The notes: a model not told the origin generated them from the sequence alone. Numbered from the stretch's first letter, positions 13,513-27,990 are shown. The stretch is 64,000 nucleotides of DNA from Megalopta genalis (GCF_051020955.1 NW_027476489.1:1-64000); one strand, 5' to 3'. A program made the numbers and translations.

Positions 13513-15860
13513 AATCAATGCTATGTAGAAGGTTTAGCTACAAATCCTAGCGAAACACTTGATTTAGCTTCAAATCAATGCGATGTAGAAGGTTTAGCTT
13601 CAAATCCATGCGGAACAAATGATTTAACATCAGATACTTGCGATATAAGTGATATAGTTTCAAATGGAGGGGAAACAAATGAGTTAGCTTCAAATCCATG
13701 CAAAACACATGATTAATCTTCAAATCAATGCTATGTAGAAGGTTTTGCTTCAAATCCAAGCGAAACAGATGATTTAGCTTCAATTCAATGCGATGTAGAA
13801 TGTTTAGCTTCAAATCCATGCAAAACAAATGATTTAGCTTTAAACACTTGGGATATAAGTGATATAGCTTCAAATGGAGAAGAATCAAACGAGTTAGCTT
13901 CATATAGAAGCGAAACACATGATTAAGCTTCCAATCTATGCGATGTAGAAGCCTTAGCTTTAAATCCATGGCGAAGCAAATGATTTAGCATCAGATACAT
14001 GCGGTACAAGTGATATAGCTTCAAATGGAGGGGATACAAATGAGTTAGAATCAAATGCATGCAAAACACATGATTAAGCTTCAAACCAATGCGAAGTAGA
14101 AGGTATAGATTCAAATCCAAGCGAGACACATGATTTAGATTCAAATCAATGCAATGTAGAAAGTTTAGCTTCAAATCCATGCGAAGCAAATGATTTAACA
14201 TCAGATACATGCGATATAAGTGATATAGCTTCAAATGGAGGGGATACAAATGAGTTAGCTTCAAATCCATGCAAAACACATGGTTAAGCTTCAAATCAAT
14301 GCTATGTAGAAGGTTTAGCTTCAAATCTAAGCGAAACACACGATTTAGCTTCAAATCAATGCGATGTAGAAGGTTTTGCTTCAAATCCATGCGGAACCAC
14401 AGATTTAGCTTCAAATCCATGCGGAACCAAAGATTTAGCTTCAAATCCATGCGGAACCAAAAATTTAGCTTCAAATAATTGCAATATGAGTGATATAGCA
14501 TCAAATGCAGACGAATCATACAAGTTGGCTTCAAAATCTATGCGAAACAAATGATTTAGCTTCAAATCAATGCGAAGAAGGAGGCTTGGATTAAAATCCA
14601 TGCGAAACAAGTGATTTAGCTTCAGATACTTGCGATATAAGTGATATAGGTTCAAATGCAGAGGAAACAAACGAGTTAGCTTCAAATCCATGCGGAATCA
14701 ATGATTTAGCTTCAAATAATTGCGGCATAAGTGATATAGCTTCAAATGCAGACGAATCAAACTAGTTAGCTTCAAAATCCATACCAAACAAATGATTTAA
14801 GTTTTCAAATCAATGCGATGTAGAAGGCTTAGCTTCAAATCCATGCGAAACAAATTATTAAGCTTCAAATCAATGCTATGTAGAAGGTTTAGCTTCAAAT
14901 CCAAGCGAAACACATGATTTAGCTTCAAATCAATGCGATGTAGAAGGTTTAGCTTCAAATCCAAGCGAAACACATGATTTAACTTCAAATCAATACGATG
15001 TAGAAGGTTTAGCATCAAATCCATGCGGAACCAATGAATTAGCTTCAAATAATTGCGACATAAGTGATATAGCTTCAAATGCAGACGAATCAAACGAGTT
15101 AGCTTCAAAATCCATACCAAACAAATGATTTAGCTTCAAATCAATGCGATGTAGAAGGCTTAGCTACAAATCCATGCGAAACAAATGATTAAGCTTCAAA
15201 TCAATGCTATGTGGAAGGTTTAGCTTCAAATCCAAGCGAAACACATGATTTAGCTTCAAATCAATGCGATGCAGAAGGTTTAACTTCAAATCCAAGCGAA
15301 ACACATGATTTAGCTTCAAATCAATGCGATGCAGAAGGTTTTACTTCAAATCAATGCGGAACCAAAGATTTAGCTTCAAATCCATGCGGAACCAAAGATT
15401 TTGCTTCTAATAATTGCGATATCAGTGATATAGCTTCGAATGGAGGGGAAACAAATGAGTTAGCTTCAAATCCATGCAAAACACATGATTAAGCTTCAAA
15501 TCAATGCTATGTAGAAGGTTTACCTTCAAATCCATGCGAACAAAATTATTTAGCATCAAACACTTGCAATATAAGTGATATAGCTTCAAATGCATACGAT
15601 CAAACGAGTTAGCTTCAAAATCCATGCGATAAACTTGATTTAGCTTCAAATCAATGCGAAGTAGAAGGATGAGCTTCAAATCCAAGCAACACAAATGATT
15701 TAGCTTCAAATACTTGCGATATAAATGATATAGCTTCAAATGCAGGCGAAACAAACGAGTTAGTTTCTAATCCATGCGAAACTCATGATTTAGCTTCAAA
15801 TCAATGCGATGTAGAAGGTTCACCTTCAAATCCATGCGCAACAAATGATTTAGCTTCAAT

Positions 15861-17228
15861 CACTTGCGATATAAGTGATATAGCTTCAAATGCAGACGAT
15901 CAAACGGGTTAGCTTCAAAATCCATGCGATAAACTTGATTTAGCTTCAAATCAATGCGAAGTAGAAGGATTAGCTTCAAATCCGTGGAACACAAATGATT
16001 TAGCTTCAAATACTTGCGATATAAATGATATAGCTTCAATTGCAGGCGAAACAAACGAGTTAGCCTCAAATCCATGCGAAACACATGATTTAGCTTCAAA
16101 TCAATGCGATGTAGAAGGATTAGCTTCAAATCCATGCAACACAAATAATTCAGCTTCAAATCAATGCGATGTAGAAGGATTAGCTTCAAATGCAGGCAAA
16201 ACAAACGTGTTAGCTTCTAATCCATGCGAATCTCATGATTTAGCTTCAAATCAATGCGATGTAGAAGGTTTACCTTCAAATCCACGCTTAACAAATGATT
16301 TAGCTTCAAATACTTGCGATATAAATGATTAGCTTCAAATGCAGGCGAAACAAACGAGTTAGCTTCCAATCCATGCGAAACTCATGATTTAGCTTCAAAT
16401 CAATGCGATGTAGAAGGTTCATCTTCAAATCCATACGCAACAAATGATTTAGCTTCAAACACTTGGGATATAAGTGATATAGCTTGAAATGCAGACGATC
16501 AAACGAGTAAGCTTCAAAATCCATGCGATAAAATTGATTTAGCTTCAAATCAATGCGAAATAGAAGGCTTAGCGTCCAATCCATGCGAAACAAATGATTT
16601 AGGTTCAGAAACTTGCGGTATAAGTGATACAGCTTCAAATGCAGACGAAACAAACGAGTTAGCTTCGTATCTATGCGAAACTCATGATTTAGCTTCAAAT
16701 CAATGCGATGTAGAAGGTTTAACTTCAAATCCATGCTTAACAAATGATTTAGCTTCAAACACTTGGGATATGAGTGATATAGCTTGAAATGCAGACGATC
16801 AAACGAGTTAGCATCAAAATCCATGCGATAAAATTGATTTAGCTTCAAATCAATGCGAAATAGAAGGCTTAGCTTCCAATCCATGCGAAACAAATGATTT
16901 AGGTTCAGATACTTGCGGTATAAGTGATACAGCTTCAAATGCAGACGAAACAAACGAGTTAGCTTCATATCTTTGCGAAACTCATGATTTAGCTTCAAAT
17001 CATAGCGATGTAGAAGGTTTAACTTCAAATCCATGCTTAACAAATGATTTAGCTTCAAACACTTGGGATATAAGTGATATAGCTCCAAATGCAGACGATC
17101 AAACGAGTTAGCTTCAAAATCCATGCGCTAAACTTGATTTAGCTTCAAATCAATGCGAAGTAGAAGGATTAGCTTCAAATCCGTGGAACACAAATGATTT
17201 AGCTTCAAATACTTGCGATATAAATGAT
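15861..17228. repeat. Left partner of a long-range duplication matching 23.5-25.5 kb
   Basis: 15861-16459 matches 23506-24104 at an offset of 7645, including the rare gacgatcaaacgggtt and the one-base-short ataaatgattagc. The next part, 16460-17228, matches about 24704-25471 at an offset of 8243-8244, including the rare reading cgctaaacttg. The change in offset of about 599 equals one copy of the tandem 599-bp unit at 23.5-24.7 kb, so one long block was duplicated and then one sub-unit was gained (or lost). Confidence 0.75.
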
Positions 17229-18056
17229 TAGCTTCAAATGCAGGCGAAACAAACGAGTTAGCTTCTAATCCATGCGAAACTCATGATTTAGCTACAAATC
17301 AATGCGATGTAGAAGGTTTACCTTCAAATCCATGCTTAACAAATAATTTAGCTTCAAACACTTGGATATAAGTGATATAGCTTCAAATGCAGACGATTAA
17401 ACGAGTTAGCTTCAAAATCCATGCGATAAACTTGATTTAGCTTCAAATCAATGCGAAGTAGAAGGATGAGCTTCAAATCCATGCAACACAAATGATTTAG
17501 CTTCAAATACTTGCGATATAAATGCTATAGCTTCAAATGCAGGCGAAACAATCGAGTTAGCTTCTAATCCATGCGAAACTCATGATTTAGCTTCAAATCA
17601 ATGCGATGTAGAAGGATTAGCTTCAAATCCGTGGAACACAAATGATTTAGCTTCAAATACTTGCGATATAAATGATTAGCTTCAAATGCAGGCGAAACAA
17701 ACGAGTTAGCTTCTAATCCATGCGAAACTCATGATTTAGCTACAAATCAATGCGATGTAGAAGGTTTACCTTCAAATCCATGCTTAACAAATAATTTAGC
17801 TTCAAACACTTGGATATAAGTGATATAGCTTCAAATGCAGACGATTAAACGAGTTAGCTTCAAAATCCATGCGATAAACTTGATTTAGCTTCAAATCAAT
17901 GCGAAGTAGAAGGATGAGCTTCAAATCCATGCAACACAAATGATTTAGCTTCAAATACTTGCGATATAAATGCTATAGCTTCAAATGCAGGCGATACAAT
18001 CGAGTTAGCTTCTAATCCATGCGAAACTCATGATTTAGCTTCAAATCAATGCGATG
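17161..18056. repeat. Tandem pair of a 448-bp unit
   Basis: 17161-17608 and 17609-18056 share the same succession of uncommon variants at an offset of 448: ccgtggaac, ataaatgattagc, acttggatataagtg and gacgattaaacgag. The unit is three 150-bp repeats minus two bases. Both indels are present in both copies, so they predate the duplication. Confidence 0.8.
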
Positions 18057-18660
18057 TAGAAGGTTGACCTTCAAATCCATGCGCAACAAATGATTTAGCT
18101 TCAAACACTTGTGATATATGTGATATAGCTTCAAATGCAGGCGATCAAACGAGTTAGCTTCAAAATCAATGCGATAAACTTGATTTAGCTTCAAATCAAT
18201 GCGATGTGGAAGGTTTACCTTCAAATCCATGCTTAACAAATAATTTAGCTTCAAACACTTGAGATATAAGTGATATAGCTTCAAATGCAGACGATCAAAC
18301 GAGTTAGCTACATAATCCACGCGATAAATTTGATTTAGCTTCAAATCAATGCGAAATAGAAGGATGAGATTCAAATCCATGCAACACAAATGATTTAGCT
18401 TCAAATACTAGCGATATAAATGATATAGCTTCAACTGCAGGCGAAACAAACGAGTTAGCTTCTAATCCTTGCGAAACTCATGATTTAGCTTCAAATCAAT
18501 GCGATGTAGAAGGTTTATCTTCAAATCCATGCTTAACAAATAATTTAGCTTCAAACACTTGAGATATAAGTGATATAGCTTCAAATGCCAACGATCAAAC
18601 GAGTTAGCTTCAAAATCCATGCGATAAACTTGATTTAGCTTCAAATCAATGCAAAGTAGA

Positions 18661-19860
18661 AGGATGAGCTTCAAATCCATGCAACACAAATGATTTAGCT
18701 TCAAATACTTGCGATATAAATGATATAGCATCAAATGCAGGCGAAACAAACGAGTTAGCTTCTAATCCATGCGAAACTCATGATTTAGCTTCACATCAAT
18801 GCGATGTAGAAGGTTCACCTTCAAATCCATGCGCAACAAATGATTTAGCTTCAAACACTTGCGATATATGTGATATAGCTTGAAATGCAGACGATCAAAC
18901 GAGTTAGCTTCAAAATCCATGCGATAAAATTGATTTAGCTTCAAATCAATGCGAAGTGGAAGGCTTACTTTCAAATCCATGCTTAACAAATAATTTAGCT
19001 TCAAGCACTTGGGATATAACTGATATAGCTTCAAATGCAGGCGAAACAAACGAGTTAGCTTCTAATCCATGCGAAACTCATGATTTAGCTTCAAATCAAT
19101 GCGATGTAGAAGGTTCACCTTCAAATCCATGCGCAACAAATGATTAAGCTTCAAACACTTGGGATATAAGTGATATAGCTTGAAATGCAGACGATCAAAC
19201 GAGTTAGCTTCAAAATCCATGCGATAAAATTGATTTAGCTTCAAATCAATGCGAAGTAGAAGGATGAGCTTCAAATCCATGCAACACAAATGATTTAGCT
19301 TCAAATACTTGCGATATAAATGATATAGCATCAAATGCAGGCGAAACAAACGAGTTAGCTTCTAATCCATGCGAAACTCATGATTTAGCTTCACATCAAT
19401 GCGATGTAGAAGGTTCACCTTCAAATCCATGCGCAACAAATGATTTAGCTTCAAACACTTGCGATATATGTGATATAGCTTGAAATGCAGACGATCAAAC
19501 GAGTTAGCTTCAAAATCCATGCGATAAAATTGAATTAGCTTCAAATCAATGCGAAGTGGAAGGCTTACTTTCAAATCCATGCTTAACAAATAATTTAGCT
19601 TCAAGCACTTGGGATATAACTGATATAGCTTCAAATGCAGGCGAAACAAACGAGTTAGCTTCTAATCCATGCGAAACTCATGATTTAGCTTCAAATCAAT
19701 GCGATGTAGAAGGTTCACCTTCAAATCCATGCGCAACAAATGATTAAGCTTCAAACACTTGGGATATAAGTGATATAGCTTGAAATGCAGACGATCAAAC
19801 GAGTTAGCTTCAAAATCCATGCGATAAAATTGATTTAGCTTCAAATCAATGCGAAGTAGA
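18661..19860. repeat. Tandem pair of a 600-bp unit, almost identical
   Basis: 18661-19260 and 19261-19860 align with no indel at an offset of exactly 600 (four 150-bp units). I saw very few differences, for example gataaaattgattt near 18930 against gataaaattgaatt near 19530. Sequence beyond each end diverges. Such identity points to a recent duplication or gene conversion, or to an assembly repeat. Confidence 0.85.
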
Positions 19861-21311
19861 AGGCTTAGCTTCCAATCCATGCGAAGCAAATGATTTAGGT
19901 TCAGATACTTGCGGTATAAGTGATACAGCTTCAAATGCAGACGAAACAAACGAGTTAGCTTCATATCTATGCGAAACTCATGATTTAGCTTCAAATAAAT
20001 GCGATATAGAAGGTTTACCTTCAAATCCATGCTTAACAAATGATTTAGCTTCAAAAACTTGGGATATAAGTGATATAGCTTCAAATGCAGACGATCAAAC
20101 GAGTTAGCTTCAAAATCCATGCGATAAACTTGATGTAGCTTCAAATCAATGCGAAGTAGAAGGATTAGCTTCTAATCCGTGGAACACAAATGATTTAGCT
20201 TCAAATACTTGCGATATAAGTGATACAGCTTCAAATGCAGGCGAAACAAACGTGTTAGCTTCTAATCCATGCGAAACTCATGATTTAGCTGCAAATCAAT
20301 GCGATGTAGAAGGTTTACCTTCAAATCCATGCTTAACAAATGATTTAGCTTCAAACACTTGGGATATAAGTGATATAGCTTCAAATGCAGACGATCAAAC
20401 GAGATAGCTTCATAATCCACGCGATAAATTTGATTTAGCTTCAAATCAATGCGAAGTAGAAGGATGAGCTTCAAATCCATGCAATACAAATGATTTAGCT
20501 TCTAATACTTGCGATATAAATGATATAGCTTCAAATGCAGACGGTCAAACGAGTTAGCTTCAAAATCCATGCGATAAACTTGATTTAGCTTCAAATCAAT
20601 GCGAAGTAGAAGGCTTAGCTTCCAATCCATGCGAAACAAATGATTTAGGTTCAGATACTTGCGGTATAAGTGATACAGCTTCAAATGCAGACAAAACGAA
20701 CGAGTTAGCTTCATATCTATTCGAAACTCATGATTTAGCTTCAAATCAATGCGATGTAGGAGGTTTAACTTCAAATCCATGCTTAACAAATAATTTAGCT
20801 ACAAACACTTGGGACATAAGTGATATAGCTTCAAATGCAGACGATCAAACGAGTTAGCTTCAAAATCCATGCGATAAACTTGATTTAGCTTCAAATCAAT
20901 GCGAAGTAGAAGGATGAGCTTCAAATCCATGCAACACAAACGATTTAGCTTCAAACAGTTGGGATATACGTGATATAGCTTGAAATGCATACGATCAATC
21001 GAGGTAGCTTCAAAATCCATGCGATAAACTTGATTTAGCTTCAAATCAATGCGAAGTAGACGGCTTAGCTTCCAATCCATGCGAAACAAATGATTTAGGT
21101 CCAGATACTTGCGGTATAAGTGATACAGCTTCAAATGCAGACGAAACAAACAAGTTATCTTCATATCTATGCGAAACCCACGATTTAGCTTCAAATCAAT
21201 GCGATGTAGAAGGTTTACCTTCAAATCCATGCTTAACAAATGATTTAGCTTCAAATACTTGCGATATGAATGCTATAGCTTCAAATGCAGGCGAAACAGA
21301 CGTGTTAGCTT

Positions 21312-23099
21312 CTAATCCACGCGATAAATTTGATTTAGCTTCAAATCAATGCGATGTAGAAGGTTTACCTTCAAATCCATGCTTAACAAATGATTTAGCT
21401 TCAAACACTTGGGATATAAGTGAGAAAGCTTCAAATGCAGACGATCAAACGAGTTAGGTTCAAAATCCATGCGATAAACTTGATTTAGCTTCAAATCAAT
21501 GCGAAATAGAAGGATTAGCGTCCAATCCATGCGAAACAAATGATTTAGGTTCAGATACTTGCGGTATAAGTGATACAGCTTCAAATGCAGACGAAACAAA
21601 CGAGTTAGCTTCGTATCTATGCGAAACTCATGATTTAGCTTCAAATCAATGCGATGTAGAAGGTTTAACTTCAAATCCATGCTTAACAAATGATTTAGCT
21701 TCAAACACTTGGGATATAAGTGATATAGCTGCAAATGCAGACGATCAAACGTGTTAGCTTCAAAATCCATGCGATAAACTTGATTTAGCTTCAAATCAAT
21801 GCGAAGTAGAAGGATGAGCTTCAAATCCATGCAACACAAACGATTTAGCTTCGAACAGTTGGGATATAAGTGATATAGCTTGAAATGCATACGATCAAAC
21901 GAGTTAGCTTCAAAATCCATGCGATAAACTTGATTTAGCTTCAAATCAATGCGAAGTAGAAGGCTTAGCTTCCAATCCATGCGAAACAAATGATTTAGGT
22001 CCAGATACTTGCGGTATAAGTGATACAGCTTCAAATGCAGACGAAACAAACGAGTTAGCTTCATATCTATGCGAAACCCATGATTTAGCTTCAAATCAAT
22101 GCGATGTAGAAGGTTTACCTTCAAATCCATGCTTAACAAATGATTTAGCTTCAAACACTTGGGATATAAGTGAGAAAGCTTCAAATGCAGACGATCAAAC
22201 GAGTTAGGTTCAAAATCCATGCGATAAACTTGATTTAGCTTCAAATCAATGCGAAATAGAAGGCTTAGCGTCCAATCCATGCGAAACAAATGATTTAGGT
22301 TCAGATACTTGCGGTATAAGTGATACAGCTTCAAATGCAGACGAAACAAACGAGTTAGCTTCGTATCTATGCGAAACTCATGATTTAGCTTCAAATCAAT
22401 GCGATGTAGAAGGTTTAACTTCAAATCCATGCTTAACAAATGATTTAGCTTCAAACACTTGGGATATAAGTGATATAGCTGCAAATGCAGACGATCAAAC
22501 GTGTTAGCTTCAAAATCCATGCGATAAACTTGATTTAGCTTCAAATCAATGCGAAGTAGAAGGATGAGCTTCAAATCCATGCAACACAAACGATTTAGCT
22601 TCAAACAGTGGGGATATAAGTGATATGGCTTGAAATGCATACGATCAAACGAGTTAGCTTCAAAATCCATGCGATAAACTTGATTTAGCTTCAAATCAAT
22701 GCGAAGTAGAAGGCTTAGCTTCCAATCCATGCGAAACAAATGATTTAGGTCCAGATACTTGCGGTATAAGTGATACAGCTTCAAATGCAGACGAAACAAA
22801 CGAGTTAGCTTCATATCTATGCGAAACCCATGATTTAGCTTCAAATCAATGCGATGTAGAAGGTTTACCTTCAAATCCATGCTTAACAAATAATTTAGCT
22901 TCAAACACTTGGGATATAAGTGAGAAAGCTTCAAATGCATACGATCAAACGAGATAGCTTCAAAATCCATGCGATAAACTTGATTTAGCTTCAAATCAAT
23001 GCGAAGTAGAAGGATGAGCTTCAAATCCAAGCAACACAAATGATTTAGCTTCAAATACTTGCGATATAAATGATATAGCTTCAAATGCAGGCGAAACAA
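21312..23099 (-). other. Longest ATG-initiated open frame (595 codons) in the satellite; not called as a gene
   Basis: The frame reads MFRLHLKLYHLYRKYLKLN at its start and repeats DLKLN-type decapeptides to its end, without any non-repetitive domain, signal peptide or membrane pattern beyond the alternating Leu/basic repeat. It lies over the 750-bp tandem units and stays open because the one-base loss in gacgatcaaac is offset by the one-base gain in ttcaaaatcc. Neighbouring copies of the same units are closed by indels, and the reading begins and ends within repeat units. I regard it as a by-product of the repeat. A transcribed, translated repeat protein cannot be excluded from sequence alone. 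Confidence 0.35.
21361..22920. repeat. Tandem 750-bp higher-order unit (two copies and the start of a third)
   Basis: The rare variant tgagaaagcttc occurs at 21421, 22171 and 22921, spaced exactly 750 bp (five 150-bp units). The intervening sequence matches copy to copy, including gtgttagcttcaaaatcc, ggtccagatacttgcgg and cgtatctatgcg. The third copy departs soon after its start. This block supports the longest minus-strand open frame of the window. Confidence 0.85.
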
Positions 23100-23501
23100 A
23101 CGAGTTAGCTTCTAATCCATGCGAAACTCATGATTTAGCTTCAAATCAATGCGATGTAGAAGGTTCACCTTCAAATCCATGCGCAACAAATGATTTAGCT
23201 TCAAACACTTGGGATATGAGTGATATAGCTTGAAATGCAGACGATCAAACGAGTTAGCTTCAAAATCCATGCGATAAAATTGATTTAGCTTCAAATCAAT
23301 GCGAAATAGAAGGCTTAGCTTCCAATCCATGCGAAACAAATGATTTAGGTTCAGACACTTGCGGTATAAGTGATACAGCTTCAAATGCAGACGAAACAAA
23401 CGAGTTAGCTTCATATCTATGCGAAAGTCATGATTTAGCTTCAAATCAATGCGATGTAGAAGGTTTAACTTCAAATCCATGCTTAACAAATGATTTAGCT
23501 T

Positions 23502-24699
23502 CAAACACTTGCGATATAAGTGATATAGCTTCAAATGCAGACGATCAAACGGGTTAGCTTCAAAATCCATGCGATAAACTTGATTTAGCTTCAAATCAAT
23601 GCGAAGTAGAAGGATTAGCTTCAAATCCGTGGAACACAAATGATTTAGCTTCAAATACTTGCGATATAAATGATATAGCTTCAATTGCAGGCGAAACAAA
23701 CGAGTTAGCCTCAAATCCATGCGAAACACATGATTTAGCTTCAAATCAATGCGATGTAGAAGGATTAGCTTCAAATCCATGCAACACAAATAATTCAGCT
23801 TCAAATCAATGCGATGTAGAAGGATTAGCTTCAAATGCAGGCAAAACAAACGTGTTAGCTTCTAATCCATGCGAATCTCATGATTTAGCTTCAAATCAAT
23901 GCGATGTAGAAGGTTTACCTTCAAATCCACGCTTAACAAATGATTTAGCTTCAAATACTTGCGATATAAATGATTAGCTTCAAATGCAGGCGAAACAAAC
24001 GAGTTAGCTTCCAATCCATGCGAAACTCATGATTTAGCTTCAAATCAATGCGATGTAGAAGGTTCATCTTCAAATCCATACGCAACAAATGATTTAGCTT
24101 CAAACACTTGCGATATAAGTGATATAGCTTCAAATGCAGACGATCAAACGGGTTAGCTTCAAAATCCATGCGATAAACTTGATTTAGCTTCAAATCAATG
24201 CGAAGTAGAAGGATTAGCTTCAAATCCGTGGAACACAAATGATTTAGCTTCAAATACTTGCGATATAAATGATATAGCTTCAATTGCAGGCGAAACAAAC
24301 GAGTTAGCCTCAAATCCATGCGAAACACATGATTTAGCTTCAAATCAATGCGATGTAGAAGGATTAGCTTCAAATCCATGCAACACAAATAATTCAGCTT
24401 CAAATCAATGCGATGTAGAAGGATTAGCTTCAAATGCAAGCAAAACAAACGTGTTAGCTTCTAATCCATGCGAATCTCATGATTTAGCTTCAAATCAATG
24501 CGATGTAGAAGGTTTACCTTCAAATCCACGCTTAACAAATGATTTAGCTTCAAATACTTGCGATATAAATGATTAGCTTCAAATGCAGGCGAAACAAACG
24601 AGTTAGCTTCCAATCCATGCGAAACTCATGACTGAGCTTCAAATCAATGCGATGTAGAAGGTTCATCTTCAAATCCATACGCAACAAATGATTTAGCTT
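23502..24699. repeat. Tandem pair of a 599-bp unit
   Basis: 23502-24100 and 24101-24699 match at an offset of 599, with shared rare variants: gacgatcaaacgggtt, ccgtggaac, gcttcaattgcagg, acaaataattcagc and ataaatgattagc. The missing base relative to 600 lies in ataaatgattagc, present in both. A third copy is at 15861-16459. Confidence 0.8.
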
Positions 24700-27600
24700 C
24701 AAACACTTGGGATATAAGTGATATAGCTTGAAATGCAGACGATCAAACGAGTTAGCTTCAAAATCCATGCGATAAAATTGATTTAGCTTCAAATCAATGC
24801 GAAATAGAAGGCTTAGCGTCCAATCCACGCTTAACAAATGATTTAGCTTCAAATACTTGCGATATAAATGTTTAGCTTCAAATGCAGGCGAAACAAACGT
24901 GTTAGCTTCCAATCCATGCGAAACTCATGATTTAGCTTCAAATCAATGCGATGTAGAAGGTTCATCTTCAAATCCATACGCAACAAATGATTTAGCTTCA
25001 AACACTTGGGATATGAGTGATATAGCTTGAAATGCAGACGATCAAACGAGTTAGCATCAAAATCCATGCGATAAAATTGATTTAGCTTCAAATCAATGCG
25101 AAATAGAAGGCTTAGCTTCCAATCCATGCGAAACAAATGATTTAGGTTCAGATACTTGCGGTATAAGTGATACAGCTTCAAATGCAGACGAAACAAACGA
25201 GTTAGCTTCATATCTTTGCGAAACTCATGATTTAGCTTCAAATCAATGCGATGTAGAAGGTTTAACTTCAAATCCATGCTTAACAAATGATTTAGCTTCA
25301 AACACTTGGGATATAAGTGATATAGCTCCAAATGCAGACGATCAAACGAGTTAGCTTCAAAATCCATGCGCTAAACTTGATTTAGCTTCAAATCAATGCG
25401 AAGTAGAAGGATTAGCTTCAAATCCGTGGAACACAAATGATTTAGCTTCAAATACTTGCGATATAAATGATATAGCTTCAATTGCAGGCGAAACAAACGA
25501 GTTAGCCTCAAATCCATGCGAAACACATGATTTAGCTTCAAATCAATGCGATGTAGAAGGATTAGCTTCAAATCCATGCAACACAAATGATTTAGCTTCA
25601 AATACTTGCGATATAAATGATATAGCATCAAATGCAGGCGAAACAAACGAGTTAGCTTCTAATCCATGCGAAACTCATGATTTAGCTTCAAATCAATGCG
25701 ATGTAGAAGGTTCACCTTCAAATCCATGCGCAACAAATGATTAAGCTTCAAACACTTGGGATATAAGTGATATAGCTTGAAATGCAGACGATCAAACGAG
25801 TTAGCTTCAAAATCCATGCGATAAAATTGATTTAGCTTCAAATCAATGCGAAGTAGAAGGATGAGCTTCAAATCCATGCAACACAAATGATTTAGCTTCA
25901 AATACTTGCGATATAAATGATATAGCATCAAATGCAGGCGAAACAAACGAGTTAGCTTCTAATCCATGCGAAACTCATGATTTAGCTTCAAATCAATGCG
26001 AAGTAGATGGCTTAGCTTCCAATCCATGCGAAACAAATGATTTAGGTTCAGATACTTGCGGTATAAGTGATACAGCTTCAAATGCAGACAAAACGAACGA
26101 GTTAGCTTCATATCTATTCGAAACTCATGATTTAGCTTCAAATCAATGCGATGTAGAAGGTTGACCTTCAAATCCATGCGCAACAAATGATTTAGCTTCA
26201 AACACTAGCGATATAAATGATTAGCTTCAAATGCAGGCGAAACAAACGAGTTAGCTTCTAATCCATGCGAAACTCATGATTTAGCTCCAAATCAATGCGA
26301 TGTAGAAGGTTTACCTTCAAATCCATGCTTAACAAATAATTTAGCTTCAAACACTTGGGATATAAGCGATATAGCTTCAAATGCATAGGATCAAACGAGT
26401 TAGGTTCAAAATCCATGCGATAAACTTGATTTAGCTTCAAATCAATGCGAAGTAGAAGGATGAGCTTCACATCCAATCAACACAAATGATTTAGCTTCAA
26501 ATACTTGCGATATAAATGATATAGCTTCAAATGCAGGCGAAACAAACGAGTTAGCTTCTAATCCATGCGAAACTCATGATTTAGCTTCAAATCAATGCGA
26601 TGTAGAAGGTTTACCTTCAAATCCATGCTTAACAAATGATTTCGCTTCAAATACTTGCGATATAAATGATATAGCTTCAAATGCAGGCGAAACAAACGTG
26701 TTAGATTCTAATCCATGCGAAACTCATGATTTAGCTTCAAATCAATGCGATGTAGGAGGTTTAACTTCAAATCCATGCTTAACAAATAATTTAGCTACAA
26801 ACACTTGGGACATAAGTGATATAGCTTCAAATGCAGACGATCAAACGAGTTAGCTTCAAAATCCATGCGATAAACTTGATTTAGCTTCAAATCAATGCGA
26901 AGTAGAAGGATGAGCTTCAAATCCATGCAACACAAACGATTTAGCTTCAAACAGTTGGGATATAAGTGATATAGCTTGAAATGCATACGATCAAACGAGT
27001 TAGCTTCAAAATCCATGCGATAAACTTGATTTAGCTTCAAATCAATGCGAAGTAGAAGGCGTAGCTTCCAATCCATGCGAAACAAATGATTTAGGTCCAG
27101 ATACTTGCGGTATAAGTGATACAGCTTCAAATGCAGACGAAACAAACGAGTTAGCTTCGTATCTATGCGAAACTCATGATTTAGCTTCAAATCAATGCGA
27201 TGTAGAAGGTTTAACTTCAAATCCATGCTTAACAAATGATTTAGCTTCAAACACTTGGGATATAAGTGATATAGCTGCAAATGCAGACGATCAAACGTGT
27301 TAGCTTCAAAATCCATGCGATAAACTGGATTTAGCTTCAAATCAATGCGAAGTAGAAGGATTAGCTTCAAATCCGTGGAACACAAATGATTTAGCTTCAA
27401 ATACTTACGATACAAGTTATATAGCTTCAAATGCAGGTGAAACAAACGAGTTAGCTTCTAATCCATGCGAAACTCATGATTTAGCTTCAAATCAATGCGA
27501 TGTAGAAGGTTCACCCTCAAATCCATGCGCAACAAATGATTTAGCTTCAAACACTTGGGACATAATTGATATAGCTTCAAATGCAGACGAAACAAACGAG

Positions 27601-27990
27601 TTAGCTTCATATCTATGCGAAACACATGATATAGCTTCAAATCAATGCGATGTAGAAGGTTTACCTTCAAATACATGCTTAACAAATGATTTAGCTTCAT
27701 ATACTTGCGATATAAATGATATAGATTCAAATGCAGACGATCAAACGAGTTAGCTTCAAAATCCATGCGCTAAACTTGATTTAGCTTCAAATCAATGCGA
27801 AGTAGAAGGCTTAGCTCAAATCCATGCGAAACAAATGATTTAGGTTCAGATACTTGCGGTATAAATGATACAGCTTCAAATGCAGACGAAACAAACGAGA
27901 TAGCTTCATATCTATGCGAAACACATGATTTAGCTTCAAATCAATGCGATGTAGAAGGTATACCTTCAAATCCATGCTTAACAAATGATT

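Larger units (their letters stand above)
4300..15500. repeat. Satellite domain 2: gattaagctt / ggaggggaaac family
   Basis: This domain is marked by recurrent variants: gattaagcttc followed by aatgctatgtagaagg (a stop in the plus frame and a HindIII-type AAGCTT), ttcaaatggaggggaaac, and a block holding gcaaaacaaaccag and ttaaaattcatgcgcaac. That last block recurs at about 5.1, 5.7, 6.7, 7.3, 9.6, 10.0 and 11.9 kb. Because stop-carrying variants were themselves amplified, the plus frame is repeatedly closed. Monomer length also varies more here (runs of A gained or lost). Confidence 0.8.

Noticed and set aside
14269..14478. A 69-codon plus-strand ORF rich in FSFKSMR
   Set aside because: It is the third plus frame of the monomer, open only because aaatga is changed to aaagat in a few neighbouring units.
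21312..23099. A 595-residue minus-strand repeat protein
   Set aside because: It consists only of repeat units, starts and stops within them, and adjacent copies of the same units are closed by indels. It is kept as a noted open frame only.
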